Source: an uncultured Comamonas sp.
Lineage (GTDB): Bacteria > Pseudomonadota > Gammaproteobacteria > Burkholderiales > Burkholderiaceae_C
Length of the DNA stretch: 64,000 nucleotides
Assembly (NCBI GenBank): GCA_947306475.1
Contig: CAMZGS010000001.1
Location: 372,001 to 436,000, forward strand
Reading direction: 5' to 3'
Made by a program: the position numbers and the translations under genes. The notes beneath the pieces are model-generated. The model was not told where the DNA came from and made no database searches. It saw only the letters and a program-made list of their open reading frames with translations. Below are positions 7,479 to 16,012 of this stretch, piece after piece; the stretch's first letter is position 1, and each line of letters opens with the position of its first letter.

Positions 7479-8597
7479 ATGGCTTTGATTCCAACCACCA
7501 TCCTCACCGGCTTTCTGGGCGCAGGCAAGACCACGCTGCTCAAGCGTGTGCTCAGCGAAGCCCACGGCATGAAGATCGCGGTGATCGAGAATGAATTCGG
7601 CGAAGAGAACATCGACACCGACATTCTGAAAACCGAATCCAAGGAGCAGATCCTGCAGATGAGCAACGGCTGCATCTGCTGCACCATCCGCGAGGACCTG
7701 CGCCAGGCCCTGCAACTGCTGGCGGCCAAGCGCCGCAAGGGGCTGGTGGAGTTCGATCGCGTGGTGATCGAGACCACCGGCCTGGCCGACCCCGGCCCGG
7801 TGGTGCAGACCTTCTTCATGGACGATGAAATTGCCGAAACCTATCTGGTCGATTCCATCATCACCCTGGTCGATGCCAAGCACGCACAGCAGCAGCTGGA
7901 CGACCGTCAGGAAGCACGTCGCCAGGTGGGCTTTGCCGACCAGATCTTCCTGAGCAAGACCGACCTGATCAGCGAGGAGGAAAAGGAAGCGCTGATCCAC
8001 CGCCTCAAGCACATGAACCCGCGCGCGCCCATCGAAGCGGTGCACTTCGGTCAGGTCGATCTGAAGAAAGTGCTGGACCTGCGCGGCTTCAACCTCAACG
8101 CCAAGCTGGAAGTGGACCCCGACTTTCTGGAGGACGACGAACACGACCACAGCCACTGCGATCACGAGCATGGCCATTGCGAACATGAGCACGACCACAG
8201 CCACTGTGACCATGAGCACGGCCACTGCGCGCACGACCATGACCACAAGCACGGCGCGCACTGCAAGCACCCGCACCACCATCACCACGATGACGATGTG
8301 AAGAGCTTTGTGTACCGTGCCACACGCCCCTTCGACCCGGCAAAACTGGAAGATTTTCTGGGCGCAATTGTGAATATTTATGGACCGCGCATGCTGCGTT
8401 ACAAGGGCGTGCTGCACATGCAGGGCACCAGCCGCAAGGTCATCTTCCAGGGTGTGCACCAGCTCATGGGCAGCGACTTGGGCCCCGAGTGGGGCGCAGA
8501 CGAGCCCCGCGAGAGCCGTATGGTGTTCATCGGCATCGATCTGCCGCAGGACATCCTGCGCCAGGGGCTGGATCAGAGCCTGGTGGCCTCCGCCTGA
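7479..8597 (+). CDS. COG0523/CobW-type GTPase, probable zinc chaperone
   Basis: G3E-family P-loop GTPase of 372 residues. Walker A is GFLGAGKTT (11-19). The metal-binding CxCC motif is CICC (65-68) after MSNG, and ETTGLADPGPV and LSKTDLI give the other GTPase motifs. Residues about 220-272 form a loop of alternating His, Asp, Glu and Cys (for example CDHEHGHCEHEHDHSHC), ending in HPHHHHHDDD, suited to hold several metal ions. The CobW C-terminal domain follows (FVYRATRPFDPAKLEDFL). Relatives deliver zinc, cobalt or iron to client proteins; the His-rich loop and the neighbouring zinc-finger-less DksA favour zinc. The ATG at 7479 is chosen because MALIPTTILTGFLGAGKTT matches the family start. 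I found no Zur-like operator upstream. Confidence 0.85.
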   Translation: MALIPTTILTGFLGAGKTTLLKRVLSEAHGMKIAVIENEFGEENIDTDILKTESKEQILQMSNGCICCTIREDLRQALQLLAAKRRKGLVEFDRVVIETTGLADPGPVVQTFFMDDEIAETYLVDSIITLVDAKHAQQQLDDRQEARRQVGFADQIFLSKTDLISEEEKEALIHRLKHMNPRAPIEAVHFGQVDLKKVLDLRGFNLNAKLEVDPDFLEDDEHDHSHCDHEHGHCEHEHDHSHCDHEHGHCAHDHDHKHGAHCKHPHHHHHDDDVKSFVYRATRPFDPAKLEDFLGAIVNIYGPRMLRYKGVLHMQGTSRKVIFQGVHQLMGSDLGPEWGADEPRESRMVFIGIDLPQDILRQGLDQSLVASA

Positions 8598-8649
8598 GCC
8601 GGGCGGCAGACCGGTGTTCACCCCCAGTTCGGGTTTACACCAGTTTGCT

Positions 8650-8677
8650 TTGACCAGCCCTGGCCGTGCGATATAAA
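8650..8677 (+). promoter_or_regulatory. sigma-70-type promoter of dksA
   Basis: TTGACC (8650-8655), 16-bp spacer, TATAAA (8672-8677). It sits about 130 bp upstream of the dksA ATG in the only sizeable gap before the gene, which implies a long 5' untranslated leader. Confidence 0.65.
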
Positions 8678-8809
8678 GGCGGCCTGTTGAACGGGGGGTC
8701 GATACAATCGCGCCCGCCTGCTCAAGCAGGTGGCCTGGCTGCTCACAAGCGGGCAGCCACCTCCCATCACCCCGGCAGCGCTGGCTGCCCCTGTTGTGAC
8801 GCGAAAACT

Positions 8810-9304
8810 ATGACTACGACCACTTCTGCGCCCCTCTCTTTGGTGACCAAACGCGACCCCAAGCTGGCCAACAACTGGAAGACGAAGCCTGTCGAGGAGC
8901 TGACCGATGCTGATATCGTGGCCATGCCCGACAGTGAGTACATGAACGACGTCCAGCTGGCCTACTTCCGCCTGAAGCTGCTCAAGCTCAAGCAGGACAT
9001 GCACGCCAATGCCGGTGAGACCGCGGAGAACCTGCGCGAAGACACGGTGGTGGTTCCTGATCCGGCCGATCGCGCCACCATCGAGGAAGAGCATGCCCTG
9101 GAGCTGCGCACCCGCGACCGCGAGCGCAAGCTGCTCAAGAAGATCGAGCAGTCGATTGCCAGCATCGACAGTGGCGAGTACGGCTACTGCGATGAAACCG
9201 GCGAGCCCATCGGCGTGCTGCGTCTGCTGGCCCGCCCGACGGCCACCCTGTCGCTTGAAGCACAGCAGCGACGCGAATTGAAGCAAAAAATGTTCGGTGA
9301 TTAA
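8810..9304 (+). CDS. dksA: RNA polymerase-binding transcription factor DksA, single-cysteine type
   Basis: Coiled-coil factor that enters the RNA polymerase secondary channel and works with ppGpp. The 164-residue product has the coiled coil (QLAYFRLKLLKLKQDMHAN to ERKLLKKIEQSIASID) with the tip segment ADRATIEEEHALE. The four-Cys zinc-finger region keeps only its first Cys: CDETGEPIG where zinc-binding forms have CxxC, and LSLEAQQ where they have CxxC. Only one of four ligands is therefore present, as in zinc-independent DksA proteins. The ATG at 8810 starts the native MTTTTSAPL; upstream frame is leader sequence. Its neighbour is a COG0523 GTPase. Confidence 0.93.
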   Translation: MTTTTSAPLSLVTKRDPKLANNWKTKPVEELTDADIVAMPDSEYMNDVQLAYFRLKLLKLKQDMHANAGETAENLREDTVVVPDPADRATIEEEHALELRTRDRERKLLKKIEQSIASIDSGEYGYCDETGEPIGVLRLLARPTATLSLEAQQRRELKQKMFGD

Positions 9305-9312
9305 GCCTTGGC

Positions 9313-9333
9313 ACTAGCGGCGATGCCGCTAGT
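9313..9333 (+). other. perfect hairpin at the start of the STAS-like gene
   Basis: ACTAGCGGC (9313-9321), loop GAT, GCCGCTAGT (9325-9333): a nine-base-pair perfect stem. It lies 8 bases after the dksA stop and ends 9 bases before the next ATG. No T-run follows, so it is not a standard intrinsic terminator; it may affect translation initiation or mRNA end formation. Confidence 0.5.
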
Positions 9334-9342
9334 ATCAGCACC

Positions 9343-10938
9343 ATGAGCAACGAGGCAAACACCAGCAAATCCGGCGGCGGTTTCTTCTCCAAGGTCATGC
9401 ACATGGTGCGTGGCAAGGAGGATCCGGCGTTGGGCGGTCAGGGCGACACCCTGGGGCTGGATAGTCGCCAGGAGCTGCAGCACACCATGCAGCGCAAGCG
9501 CCGCAACGATGCCATTCGCATGCAGGAGTTTGCGCAGCTGCGCCAGTTGCGCCAGCAGAATGCGCAAGGCCAGATCCAGGTGCCCGCCCCCGCTCCTGTG
9601 CAGAGCTTCCTGCCGGCCGAGGAGCAGGAAAACACGCTGAAGAGCACCCAAACGCTGCGCAAGATTGATGTGATTGAGGCGCAAATGTCCAGCCAGTGGT
9701 GGGGGGACAACGAGGCTGTCAAGAGCGCAGCCCGCAGGCCTGCCGTCCAGGCAGTGGAGCCAGAGCCTGAAGAGCAAGCCGTTGCCGGCGCAGATACCGC
9801 AAACATGCCTACCCAGGAGCGCCGTGTCGTGGAGTTTCAGCCACACCCCGATTTGGAAGAGCCCGCCATTTTGTTCGCCCACGGCGACGTCTCGGCGGCG
9901 CGTACCCGGCTGCTGGAGCATCTGGCACAGGTTCTGGGCACCGAGCCCGTGGACAACCAGCAGGTGGCGGCCTTGTGGCACGCTGCGCTGGACCTGTGTC
10001 GCGCCAGCGGCGATGAAGAAACCTTTGAGCCTCTGGCCATCGACTATGCCGCGCACTTTGGCAAGTCGGCGCCGCTGTGGACGTCGCTGCCAGCCCAGCT
10101 GGGCATGGCGCCGCTGCAAGGCGGCAGCGCACCCCAGCCCACCGCGCGCAAGGGCCAGTGGCAAAGCCCTGCTACCCTGAGCACCAGCTCCATCACCGCA
10201 TTGCAGGCGGCCATTGCACGCGCTTCGGCGCCCTGGGCCATGTCCTGGCAGCGCCTGCATGCCATCGATGAGGCGGCGCTGCCGGCGCTGACCCAGTTGC
10301 TGCATCGCTGGGCCGAGCAAAAAGGCGGGCAGTTCGTCTGGTCCCACGCGGGAGTGTTGCTGCAGTTGCTCAAGCAGCATACGGTGCCGGAGCAGCGGGA
10401 CGTCTCGCCCCAGTGGTGGCTGCTGCGCATGGCGGTGCTGCGCTTTGTGCACCGCATGGAAGAGTATGAGCAGGTGGCGCTGGACTACTGCATCACCTAC
10501 GAGGTCTCGCCACCGCAGTGGCAGGAGCCCCAGCACCAGTGCCTGGTGGAGGAAGAGGGTGAGGTGGACATGACCACCCTGCAGGACTCCAGCCTGCTCT
10601 CCGGCACGGAAGGCGGCAAGGCAGATGCCGCTGCTGCGGCGCCGCTGCAGCTGCCCATGCTGGGCGATGGCCTGTTCGGCATTCTGGAGGGCGACGTGCA
10701 GGAGCCGCTGGAGGCCATCGAGGCCAAGGCCGGCAGCACCCCCGGCCCGGTGGATGTGGATTGCAGCCTGCTGATCCGCCTGGATTTTGTGGCGGCAGGC
10801 GGCTTGCTCAACTGGGCCGCGGCCATGCAGGGGCGTGGCTACAGCCTGCGCTTTGTCAATCTGCACCAGCTCACGGCGGCCTTCATGCACGTCATCGGTG
10901 TGCATGAGCATGCCAGGCTGATGTTGCGCGCGGTCTGA
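9343..10938 (+). CDS. uncharacterised protein with a C-terminal STAS-like domain
   Basis: A 531-residue cytoplasmic-looking protein whose function I do not recognise. The N-terminal ~150 residues are polar and charged, low-complexity in places (RQLRQQNAQ, VEPEPEEQA). A middle section (about 165-430) is helical and holds a repeat-like DLCRASGDEETFEPLAIDYAAHFG segment. The C-terminal ~60 residues, DCSLLIRLDFVAAGGLLNW onward with GRGYSLRFVNLHQLTAAFMHVIGV, have the strand-helix-strand pattern of STAS domains, as in anti-sigma antagonists and MlaB. There is no signal peptide or membrane segment. It lies between dksA and hslV on the same strand, with short gaps. Confidence 0.6.
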   Translation: MSNEANTSKSGGGFFSKVMHMVRGKEDPALGGQGDTLGLDSRQELQHTMQRKRRNDAIRMQEFAQLRQLRQQNAQGQIQVPAPAPVQSFLPAEEQENTLKSTQTLRKIDVIEAQMSSQWWGDNEAVKSAARRPAVQAVEPEPEEQAVAGADTANMPTQERRVVEFQPHPDLEEPAILFAHGDVSAARTRLLEHLAQVLGTEPVDNQQVAALWHAALDLCRASGDEETFEPLAIDYAAHFGKSAPLWTSLPAQLGMAPLQGGSAPQPTARKGQWQSPATLSTSSITALQAAIARASAPWAMSWQRLHAIDEAALPALTQLLHRWAEQKGGQFVWSHAGVLLQLLKQHTVPEQRDVSPQWWLLRMAVLRFVHRMEEYEQVALDYCITYEVSPPQWQEPQHQCLVEEEGEVDMTTLQDSSLLSGTEGGKADAAAAAPLQLPMLGDGLFGILEGDVQEPLEAIEAKAGSTPGPVDVDCSLLIRLDFVAAGGLLNWAAAMQGRGYSLRFVNLHQLTAAFMHVIGVHEHARLMLRAV

Positions 10939-10992
10939 TTTTTCGCAGGGCCGCTCTTGCAATCGGCGGCGCAGCCGCCAACTGCGGCTGCT

Positions 10993-11562
10993 ATGGAACA
11001 ATTTCACGGCACCACCATCCTCAGCGTGCGGCGTCAGACGCCGCAGGGCATTGAAGTCGCCATCGGTGGCGACGGGCAAGTCACCCTTGGGAACATCGTC
11101 GTCAAGGGCAGCGCACGCAAGGTGCGCAAGCTCTACCAGGGCAAGGTCCTGGCCGGCTTTGCCGGCGCCACGGCCGATGCGTTCACCCTGTTCGAGCGTT
11201 TCGAGGGCAAGCTGGAAAAGCACCAGGGCCACCTGATGCGCGCGGCCATCGAGCTGACCAAGGAATGGCGCACCGACCGCGTGCTGCGCCGTCTGGAGGC
11301 CATGCTGGCCGTGGCAGACCACACCGCCTCGCTGATCATCACCGGCAACGGCGATGTGCTGGAGCCGGAGCACGGCATCGTCGCCATCGGCTCCGGTGGT
11401 GCCTACGCCCACTCCGCCGCCAAGGCATTGCTGCACAACACCGAGCTGTCGGCCCAGGACATCGTGAAAAAGTCGCTGGAAATTGCCGGCGAGCTGTGCA
11501 TCTACACCAACATGCACCACACCATCGAAGTGCTGCCTGCCCAGGCGGATAGTCAAAAATAA
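10993..11562 (+). CDS. hslV: ATP-dependent protease subunit HslV (ClpQ)
   Basis: Proteolytic subunit of the HslVU complex, an N-terminal-threonine hydrolase related to proteasome beta subunits. The product (189 residues from ATG 10993) begins [15 protein letters not shown]. The active Thr is expected to be the first T of GTTILSVRR, so a short propeptide (MEQFHG) must be removed, as in other betaproteobacterial HslV proteins. [15 protein letters not shown] is the conserved late motif. A TTG at 10957 would add 12 residues and has no better ribosome-binding site. hslU follows after 54 bases that contain a palindromic repeat; the stop codon lies within that repeat. Confidence 0.95.
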   Translation: MEQFHGTTILSVRRQTPQGIEVAIGGDGQVTLGNIVVKGSARKVRKLYQGKVLAGFAGATADAFTLFERFEGKLEKHQGHLMRAAIELTKEWRTDRVLRRLEAMLAVADHTASLIITGNGDVLEPEHGIVAIGSGGAYAHSAAKALLHNTELSAQDIVKKSLEIAGELCIYTNMHHTIEVLPAQADSQK

Positions 11563-11606
11563 GAGCTTTTAGCGCTTGCTGGACAAGCGCTGGAGGCCAT
11601 TTTTCT
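11554..11606. repeat. dispersed palindromic repeat, copy 3 (short form)
   Basis: GAGCTTTTAGCGCTTG (11563-11578) faces CAAGCGCTGGAGGCC (11584-11598), flanked by AAAAAT and ATTTTT. It lies between hslV and hslU and includes the hslV stop codon. As RNA it forms a stable hairpin that could protect or separate the two cistrons. Confidence 0.65.
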
Positions 11607-11616
11607 TGGATAAATC

Positions 11617-12936
11617 ATGTCGTCCATGACTCCTCAGGAAATCGTCAGTGAACTGGATCGCCACATCGTTGGCCAGCAGGGAGCCAAACGTGCCGTGGCC
11701 ATTGCGCTGCGCAACCGCTGGCGCCGTCAGCAGGTCGATGAGGCACTGCGCGCCGAGATCACGCCCAAGAACATCCTCATGATCGGCCCCACCGGGGTGG
11801 GCAAGACCGAGATCGCCCGCCGTCTGGCCCGTCTGGCCGATGCGCCCTTCATCAAGGTGGAGGCCACCAAGTTCACGGAAGTGGGCTACGTGGGCAAGGA
11901 CGTGGATTCCATCATCCGCGACCTGGCCGAGGTGGCCATCAAGCAGGCACGCGAAAGCGAGATGAAGAAGCAGCGCATGCGCGCCGAGGATGCAGCCGAG
12001 GAGCGCATTCTGGACGTGCTGCTGCCCCCGGCGCGCACCCACGACGTGCAGCCGGCCGACAACGGCACGCGTCAGGTGTTCCGCAAGAAGCTGCGCGAAG
12101 GCCAGCTGGACGACAAGGAAATCGAGATCGACCTGCTCGATGCCCGCCCGCACGTTGAAATCATGGGCCCGCAGGGCATGGAAGAGATGGCCGAGCAGCT
12201 GCGCGGCCTCTTCAGTCAGATGGGCCAGGAGCGCCGCAGGACGCGCAAGCTCAAGATCAAGGAAGCGCTCAAGATCCTGATCGACGAGGAAGCGGCCAAG
12301 CTGGTGAACGAGGAGGAGCTGAGGACGCGCGCCATTGCCAACATGGAGCAAAACGGCATCGTCTTTCTGGACGAGATCGACAAGGTGGCCTCGCGCCAGG
12401 AAAGCGGCGGCGCCGAAGTCTCGCGCCAGGGGGTGCAGCGCGACCTGCTGCCGCTGGTCGAAGGCACCACCGTCTCGACCAAGTACGGCATGGTCAAGAC
12501 CGACCATATCCTGTTCATTGCCTCGGGGGCATTTCACCTGTCCAAGCCCAGCGACCTGATCCCCGAGCTGCAAGGGCGCTTTCCCATCCGCGTGGAGCTC
12601 GACAGCCTGTCGGTGCAGGACTTTGAGGCCATCCTCACACAGACCCATGCCAGCCTGGTCAAGCAGTACCAGGCCTTGCTGGCCACGGAGGGGGTGACGC
12701 TGGAGTTCACACCCGATGGCATCACGCGCCTGGCGCACACGGCCTTCACGGTCAACGAGCGCACCGAAAACATTGGCGCGCGGCGTCTGTCCACCGTGAT
12801 GGAGCGGTTGCTTGACGAGGTCAGTTTTGATGCCGTCAAGCACCAGGGCAAGACCGTGGTGATCGATGCGGCCTACGTGGATGCGCGCCTGGAGCAGCTC
12901 AGCCAGGATGAGGATTTGTCGCGCTACATTCTTTGA
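11617..12936 (+). CDS. hslU: HslU ATPase (ClpY)
   Basis: AAA+ unfoldase that feeds substrates to HslV. The 439-residue protein has an N-terminal [17 protein letters not shown], Walker [10 protein letters not shown], the conserved pore loop in [16 protein letters not shown], the I domain (about 110-240), Walker [10 protein letters not shown], and sensor region [11 protein letters not shown]. It ends in LSRYIL, the C-terminal tail that in HslU activates HslV. It is full length. A strong -35-like TTGACA overlaps its stop codon, but without a -10 at suitable distance. Confidence 0.97.
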   Translation: MSSMTPQEIVSELDRHIVGQQGAKRAVAIALRNRWRRQQVDEALRAEITPKNILMIGPTGVGKTEIARRLARLADAPFIKVEATKFTEVGYVGKDVDSIIRDLAEVAIKQARESEMKKQRMRAEDAAEERILDVLLPPARTHDVQPADNGTRQVFRKKLREGQLDDKEIEIDLLDARPHVEIMGPQGMEEMAEQLRGLFSQMGQERRRTRKLKIKEALKILIDEEAAKLVNEEELRTRAIANMEQNGIVFLDEIDKVASRQESGGAEVSRQGVQRDLLPLVEGTTVSTKYGMVKTDHILFIASGAFHLSKPSDLIPELQGRFPIRVELDSLSVQDFEAILTQTHASLVKQYQALLATEGVTLEFTPDGITRLAHTAFTVNERTENIGARRLSTVMERLLDEVSFDAVKHQGKTVVIDAAYVDARLEQLSQDEDLSRYIL

Positions 12937-12982
12937 CACCCCTGCGTCCTCCTCTGAATGGGGCGCTCGCTTAAAATGCCCA

Positions 12983-13021
12983 CCCCTGGCAGAAGTGCAC
13001 TCTGTCAGGGGTTTCTCTTTT
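12983..13021 (+). terminator. hairpin between hslU and rsmH (terminator-like)
   Basis: CCCCTGGCAGA (12983-12993), loop AGTGCAC, TCTGTCAGGGG (13001-13011) with a single G-U pair, then TTTCTCTTTT. It resembles an intrinsic terminator for hslVU but ends only about 20 bases before the rsmH start. A TAAAAT at 12972-12977 just upstream could be the -10 of the division-cluster promoter, in which case the hairpin would be the 5' end of that transcript. Confidence 0.55.
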
Positions 13022-13040
13022 CACCGTTCGGGGCTGCGTT

Positions 13041-13970
13041 TTGAATCCACCGTTAGAACACATCACGGTTTTGTTGCATGAAGCCGTGGATGCCTTGCTC
13101 GGCCATGCCGATGCCCGCCCTGCCGGCACTTGGGTGGATGCCACTTTCGGGCGCGGGGGACACACCCGCCTGGCGCTCAGCCGCCTGGGCCCGCAGGCGC
13201 GCCTGATTGCCTTCGACAAGGATCCGCAGGCCATTGCCCAGGCCGCGCAGATCGACGATGCACGCTTTTCCATCCGGCATGAGGGCTTTCGGCACATTGC
13301 CGAGCTGCCGCCGGCCAGCGTCGATGGCATCCTGATGGACCTGGGGGTCAGCTCCCCGCAGATAGACACGCCGCAGCGCGGCTTCAGCTTTCGCTTCGAT
13401 GGCCCTCTGGACATGCGCATGGACACCACGCGCGGCATGAGCGTGGCTGAGTGGTTGCAGGATGCCGAGGTGCAGCAGATCGCCGATGTGATTCGCGACT
13501 ACGGCGAGGAGCGCTTTGCCTTTGCCATTGCCAAGGCCATCGTCGCCCAGCGCGAGGTCCAGGGGCCGCTGCGCACCACCTCCGAACTGGCCAATCTGGT
13601 GGCCCGTGTGGTCAAGACACGCGAGGCAGGGCAGCACCCGGCCACGCGCACCTTTCAGGCGCTGCGCATCTTCATCAACGCCGAACTGGAAGAATTGCAG
13701 GAAGCGCTGGCCGCCAGCCTGACGGTGCTTAAGCCCGGCGGACGCCTGGTGGTGATCAGCTTTCACTCGCTGGAAGACCGCATCGTCAAGCAGTTCATCG
13801 CCGAGCACGCCAAGGAAACCTACGACCGGCGCGCGCCGTTTGCGCCGCCACGGCCCATGCACCTGCGGGCGCTGGCGCGCATCAAGCCCAGCGCAGAGGA
13901 AGTGGCGGCCAACCCGCGCGCGCGCAGCGCCGTGATGCGCGTGGCAGAACGCACCGACGTACCCATCTAG
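13041..13970 (+). CDS. rsmH: 16S rRNA m4C1402 methyltransferase RsmH (MraW)
   Basis: SAM-dependent N4-methyltransferase acting on C1402 of 16S rRNA. The 309 residues start [19 protein letters not shown]. The SAM loop is [18 protein letters not shown], and [26 protein letters not shown] and [14 protein letters not shown] are the family's signatures. The start codon is TTG at 13041; the residues [12 protein letters not shown] match the usual start so the site is well placed, but no good ribosome-binding site is seen. It opens the division and cell-wall cluster; mraZ, usually next upstream, is not present. Confidence 0.95.
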   Translation: MNPPLEHITVLLHEAVDALLGHADARPAGTWVDATFGRGGHTRLALSRLGPQARLIAFDKDPQAIAQAAQIDDARFSIRHEGFRHIAELPPASVDGILMDLGVSSPQIDTPQRGFSFRFDGPLDMRMDTTRGMSVAEWLQDAEVQQIADVIRDYGEERFAFAIAKAIVAQREVQGPLRTTSELANLVARVVKTREAGQHPATRTFQALRIFINAELEELQEALAASLTVLKPGGRLVVISFHSLEDRIVKQFIAEHAKETYDRRAPFAPPRPMHLRALARIKPSAEEVAANPRARSAVMRVAERTDVPI

Positions 13971-13991
13971 GTCAGACAGGAGGCCAAGGCG

Positions 13992-14270
13992 GTGCTGCGC
14001 ATTCCGTTGCTGTTGCTGCTGGCAGTCATTGCCAGTGCCCTGTATCTGGTGCATACCCAGTACGAGTCGCGGCGTTTGTTCACCGAGCTGGATCAGGCCG
14101 TTTCCCAGGGCCGGCAGCTGGCGACCGAACGCCAGCGCCTGCAAGTGGAAAAGCGGGCCCGCTCGGCGCCTTCGCGCATCGAGAGTCTGGCCCAGGCCCA
14201 GGGCTTGCAGCCCGTGACCCCGGCGCTGACCCACTATGTGCGTGACGACCACAGCGTCGGGGAGCCATGA
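13992..14270 (+). CDS. ftsL: cell division protein FtsL
   Basis: Small bitopic divisome protein that forms a complex with FtsB and FtsQ and activates FtsWI. The 92 residues hold one membrane segment (IPLLLLLAVIASALYLVHTQY, written here in part, about 4-23) followed by a periplasmic leucine-zipper-like coiled coil (SRRLFTELDQAVSQGRQL). The start is GTG at 13992, supported by AGGAGG at 13978-13983. Its TGA overlaps the ftsI ATG as ATGA. Confidence 0.9.
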   Translation: MLRIPLLLLLAVIASALYLVHTQYESRRLFTELDQAVSQGRQLATERQRLQVEKRARSAPSRIESLAQAQGLQPVTPALTHYVRDDHSVGEP

Positions 14271-16012
14271 TGCGCCGCGGCCTTTCCTACAGCACCAGCC
14301 CTTTGCTGGCCCACAAGACCCAGCTGTGGCGCAGCCGCTTCGTCATGATTCTGGTGGCCCTGGGCTTTGCTGGCCTGGCCGGGCGCGCGGCCTATGTGCA
14401 GCTGATCGGTAACGACTTTTTCCTGCGTCAGGGGGAGGTGCGCTTTGCCCGCACGCTGGAGCTGCCCGCCAACCGGGGCAGGATTCTGGACCGCAATGGC
14501 CTGATCCTGGCTTCCAGCATTCCGGCCGCCAGCATCTGGGCCAACCCGGAAGAGGTGGACCAGAACGACGCGGAAATCCGGGCCAAGCTGCCCGAACTGG
14601 CCCGTCTGGTGGGCATGAGCCTGCCGCAGCTGCAGCAAAAGCTGGACTCCGACAAATCCTTTGTCTGGGTCAAGCGCCTGCTCGACTGGGAAGTGGGCCA
14701 GCAGATCAAGGCGCTGGGCATCAAGGGCATCTACCAGAACCGTGAGTACCGCCGTGAGTACCCGGAAGGTGAGGCTGCTGCGCATGTCGTCGGGTTCACC
14801 AACGTGGAGGACAAGGGGCAGGAAGGCATGGAGCTGGCCTTTGAGAGCGAGCTGGCCGGTCGGCCCGGGTCGCGCCGCGTGATCAAGAACCGCCTGGGGC
14901 AGGTGATCGAGGGCGTGGGCGAGGAAATTCCGCCCATGGACGGGCGCGACATCCAGTTGTCCATCGACAGCAAGATCCAGTTCTTCACCTACCAGAAGCT
15001 CAAGGAACAGGTGCTGGCGCACAAGGCCGCAGGTGGCACGGCCGTGGTCATGGATGCGCGTACTGGCGAGTTGCTGGCCCTGGCCAATTACCCCAGCTTC
15101 GACCCGTCCAACCGCAGGAATCTCACGGGTGAGCAGCTGCGCAACCGCGCCCTGACCGACGTGTTCGAGCCGGGCTCGACCATCAAGCCCATCACGGTGG
15201 CCATGGCGCTGGAGGCTGGCGTGGTCAAGCCCGGTACGGTGATCGACACCACGCCCGGGCGCCTGACGATCACCGGCTCGACCATCTCCGACACGAAGAA
15301 CTACGGCGCGCTCACGGTGGAAGGCGTGATCCAGAAATCCAGCAATGTGGGCACGGCCAAGATCGCCCAGCAATTGTCGGCCCAGCAGATGTGGGAGACG
15401 TTTTCTGCCGTCGGCTTCGGACAGAAGCCGCAGCTGGCGTTTCCTGGCGTGGCCAGCGGGCGCCTGCGCCCCTACAAGAGCTGGCGGCCCATCGAGCAGG
15501 CCACCATGTCCTACGGCTACGGCCTGTCGGCCAGCCTGTTGCAGATGGCGCGCTCCTACACCGTGTTTTCCAACGACGGGCGGGTGATTCCGGCCTCCAT
15601 CGTCAAGCTGGACAAGCCGCCGGTGGGGGTGCCGATCTTCTCGATCAAGACGGCCGATGCCGTGCGCAAGATGCTGGCCCTGGCCACGGGGCCGGGCGGC
15701 ACCGGCCAGCGCGCACAGACGGAAGGGTATTCCGTGGGCGGCAAGTCCGGCACGGCGCGCAAGCAGGTGGGCAAGCACTATGCCGTGGGCAAGTACCGTG
15801 CCTGGTTCACCGGCATGGCACCGATCGAGGAGCCGCGCGTCATCGTGGCGGTGATGATCGATGAACCCAGCAATGGCGTGTATTACGGTGGTGCGGTTGC
15901 CGCACCGGTCTTCAGTGCCGTGGTGCAGCAGAGCCTGCGCCTGATGGGGGTGCCCCCCGATCTTGCCGTGCAGCCACAGATCGTGGCTAATCCGGTGGAG
16001 GAATCTTTGTGA
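14267..16012 (+). CDS. ftsI: peptidoglycan D,D-transpeptidase FtsI (PBP3)
   Basis: Septal class B penicillin-binding protein of 581 residues. A short cytoplasmic N-terminus and one membrane segment (FVMILVALGFAGLAG, about 26-42) precede the pedestal domain (RILDRNGLILASS). The transpeptidase motifs are S-x-x-K in GSTIKP (about 303), S-x-N in SSNVGT (about 357) and K-S-G in GKSGTARK (about 493). It works with FtsW. The ATG at 14267 overlaps the ftsL stop; a second ATG follows directly at 14270. Confidence 0.96.
   Translation: MMRRGLSYSTSPLLAHKTQLWRSRFVMILVALGFAGLAGRAAYVQLIGNDFFLRQGEVRFARTLELPANRGRILDRNGLILASSIPAASIWANPEEVDQNDAEIRAKLPELARLVGMSLPQLQQKLDSDKSFVWVKRLLDWEVGQQIKALGIKGIYQNREYRREYPEGEAAAHVVGFTNVEDKGQEGMELAFESELAGRPGSRRVIKNRLGQVIEGVGEEIPPMDGRDIQLSIDSKIQFFTYQKLKEQVLAHKAAGGTAVVMDARTGELLALANYPSFDPSNRRNLTGEQLRNRALTDVFEPGSTIKPITVAMALEAGVVKPGTVIDTTPGRLTITGSTISDTKNYGALTVEGVIQKSSNVGTAKIAQQLSAQQMWETFSAVGFGQKPQLAFPGVASGRLRPYKSWRPIEQATMSYGYGLSASLLQMARSYTVFSNDGRVIPASIVKLDKPPVGVPIFSIKTADAVRKMLALATGPGGTGQRAQTEGYSVGGKSGTARKQVGKHYAVGKYRAWFTGMAPIEEPRVIVAVMIDEPSNGVYYGGAVAAPVFSAVVQQSLRLMGVPPDLAVQPQIVANPVEESL

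Noticed and set aside
8140-8295. Repetitive sequence within the COG0523 gene (repeated CAC/GAC/GAG codons) as a repeat array
   Set aside because: It is the coding sequence of the His-rich metal-binding loop, in frame throughout; not a CRISPR or satellite.
10957-10992. Upstream TTG start for HslV
   Set aside because: It would lengthen the propeptide with low-complexity residues; [12 protein letters not shown] matches the family start.
9301-11556. Very long open frames on the strand opposite to clear genes, here 751 codons antisense to the STAS-like and hslV genes; also 15883-17790 minus and 34425-37187 plus
   Set aside because: High-GC coding sequence produces long antisense frames. These lack homology, ribosome-binding sites and plausible composition, and they run straight through conserved genes.
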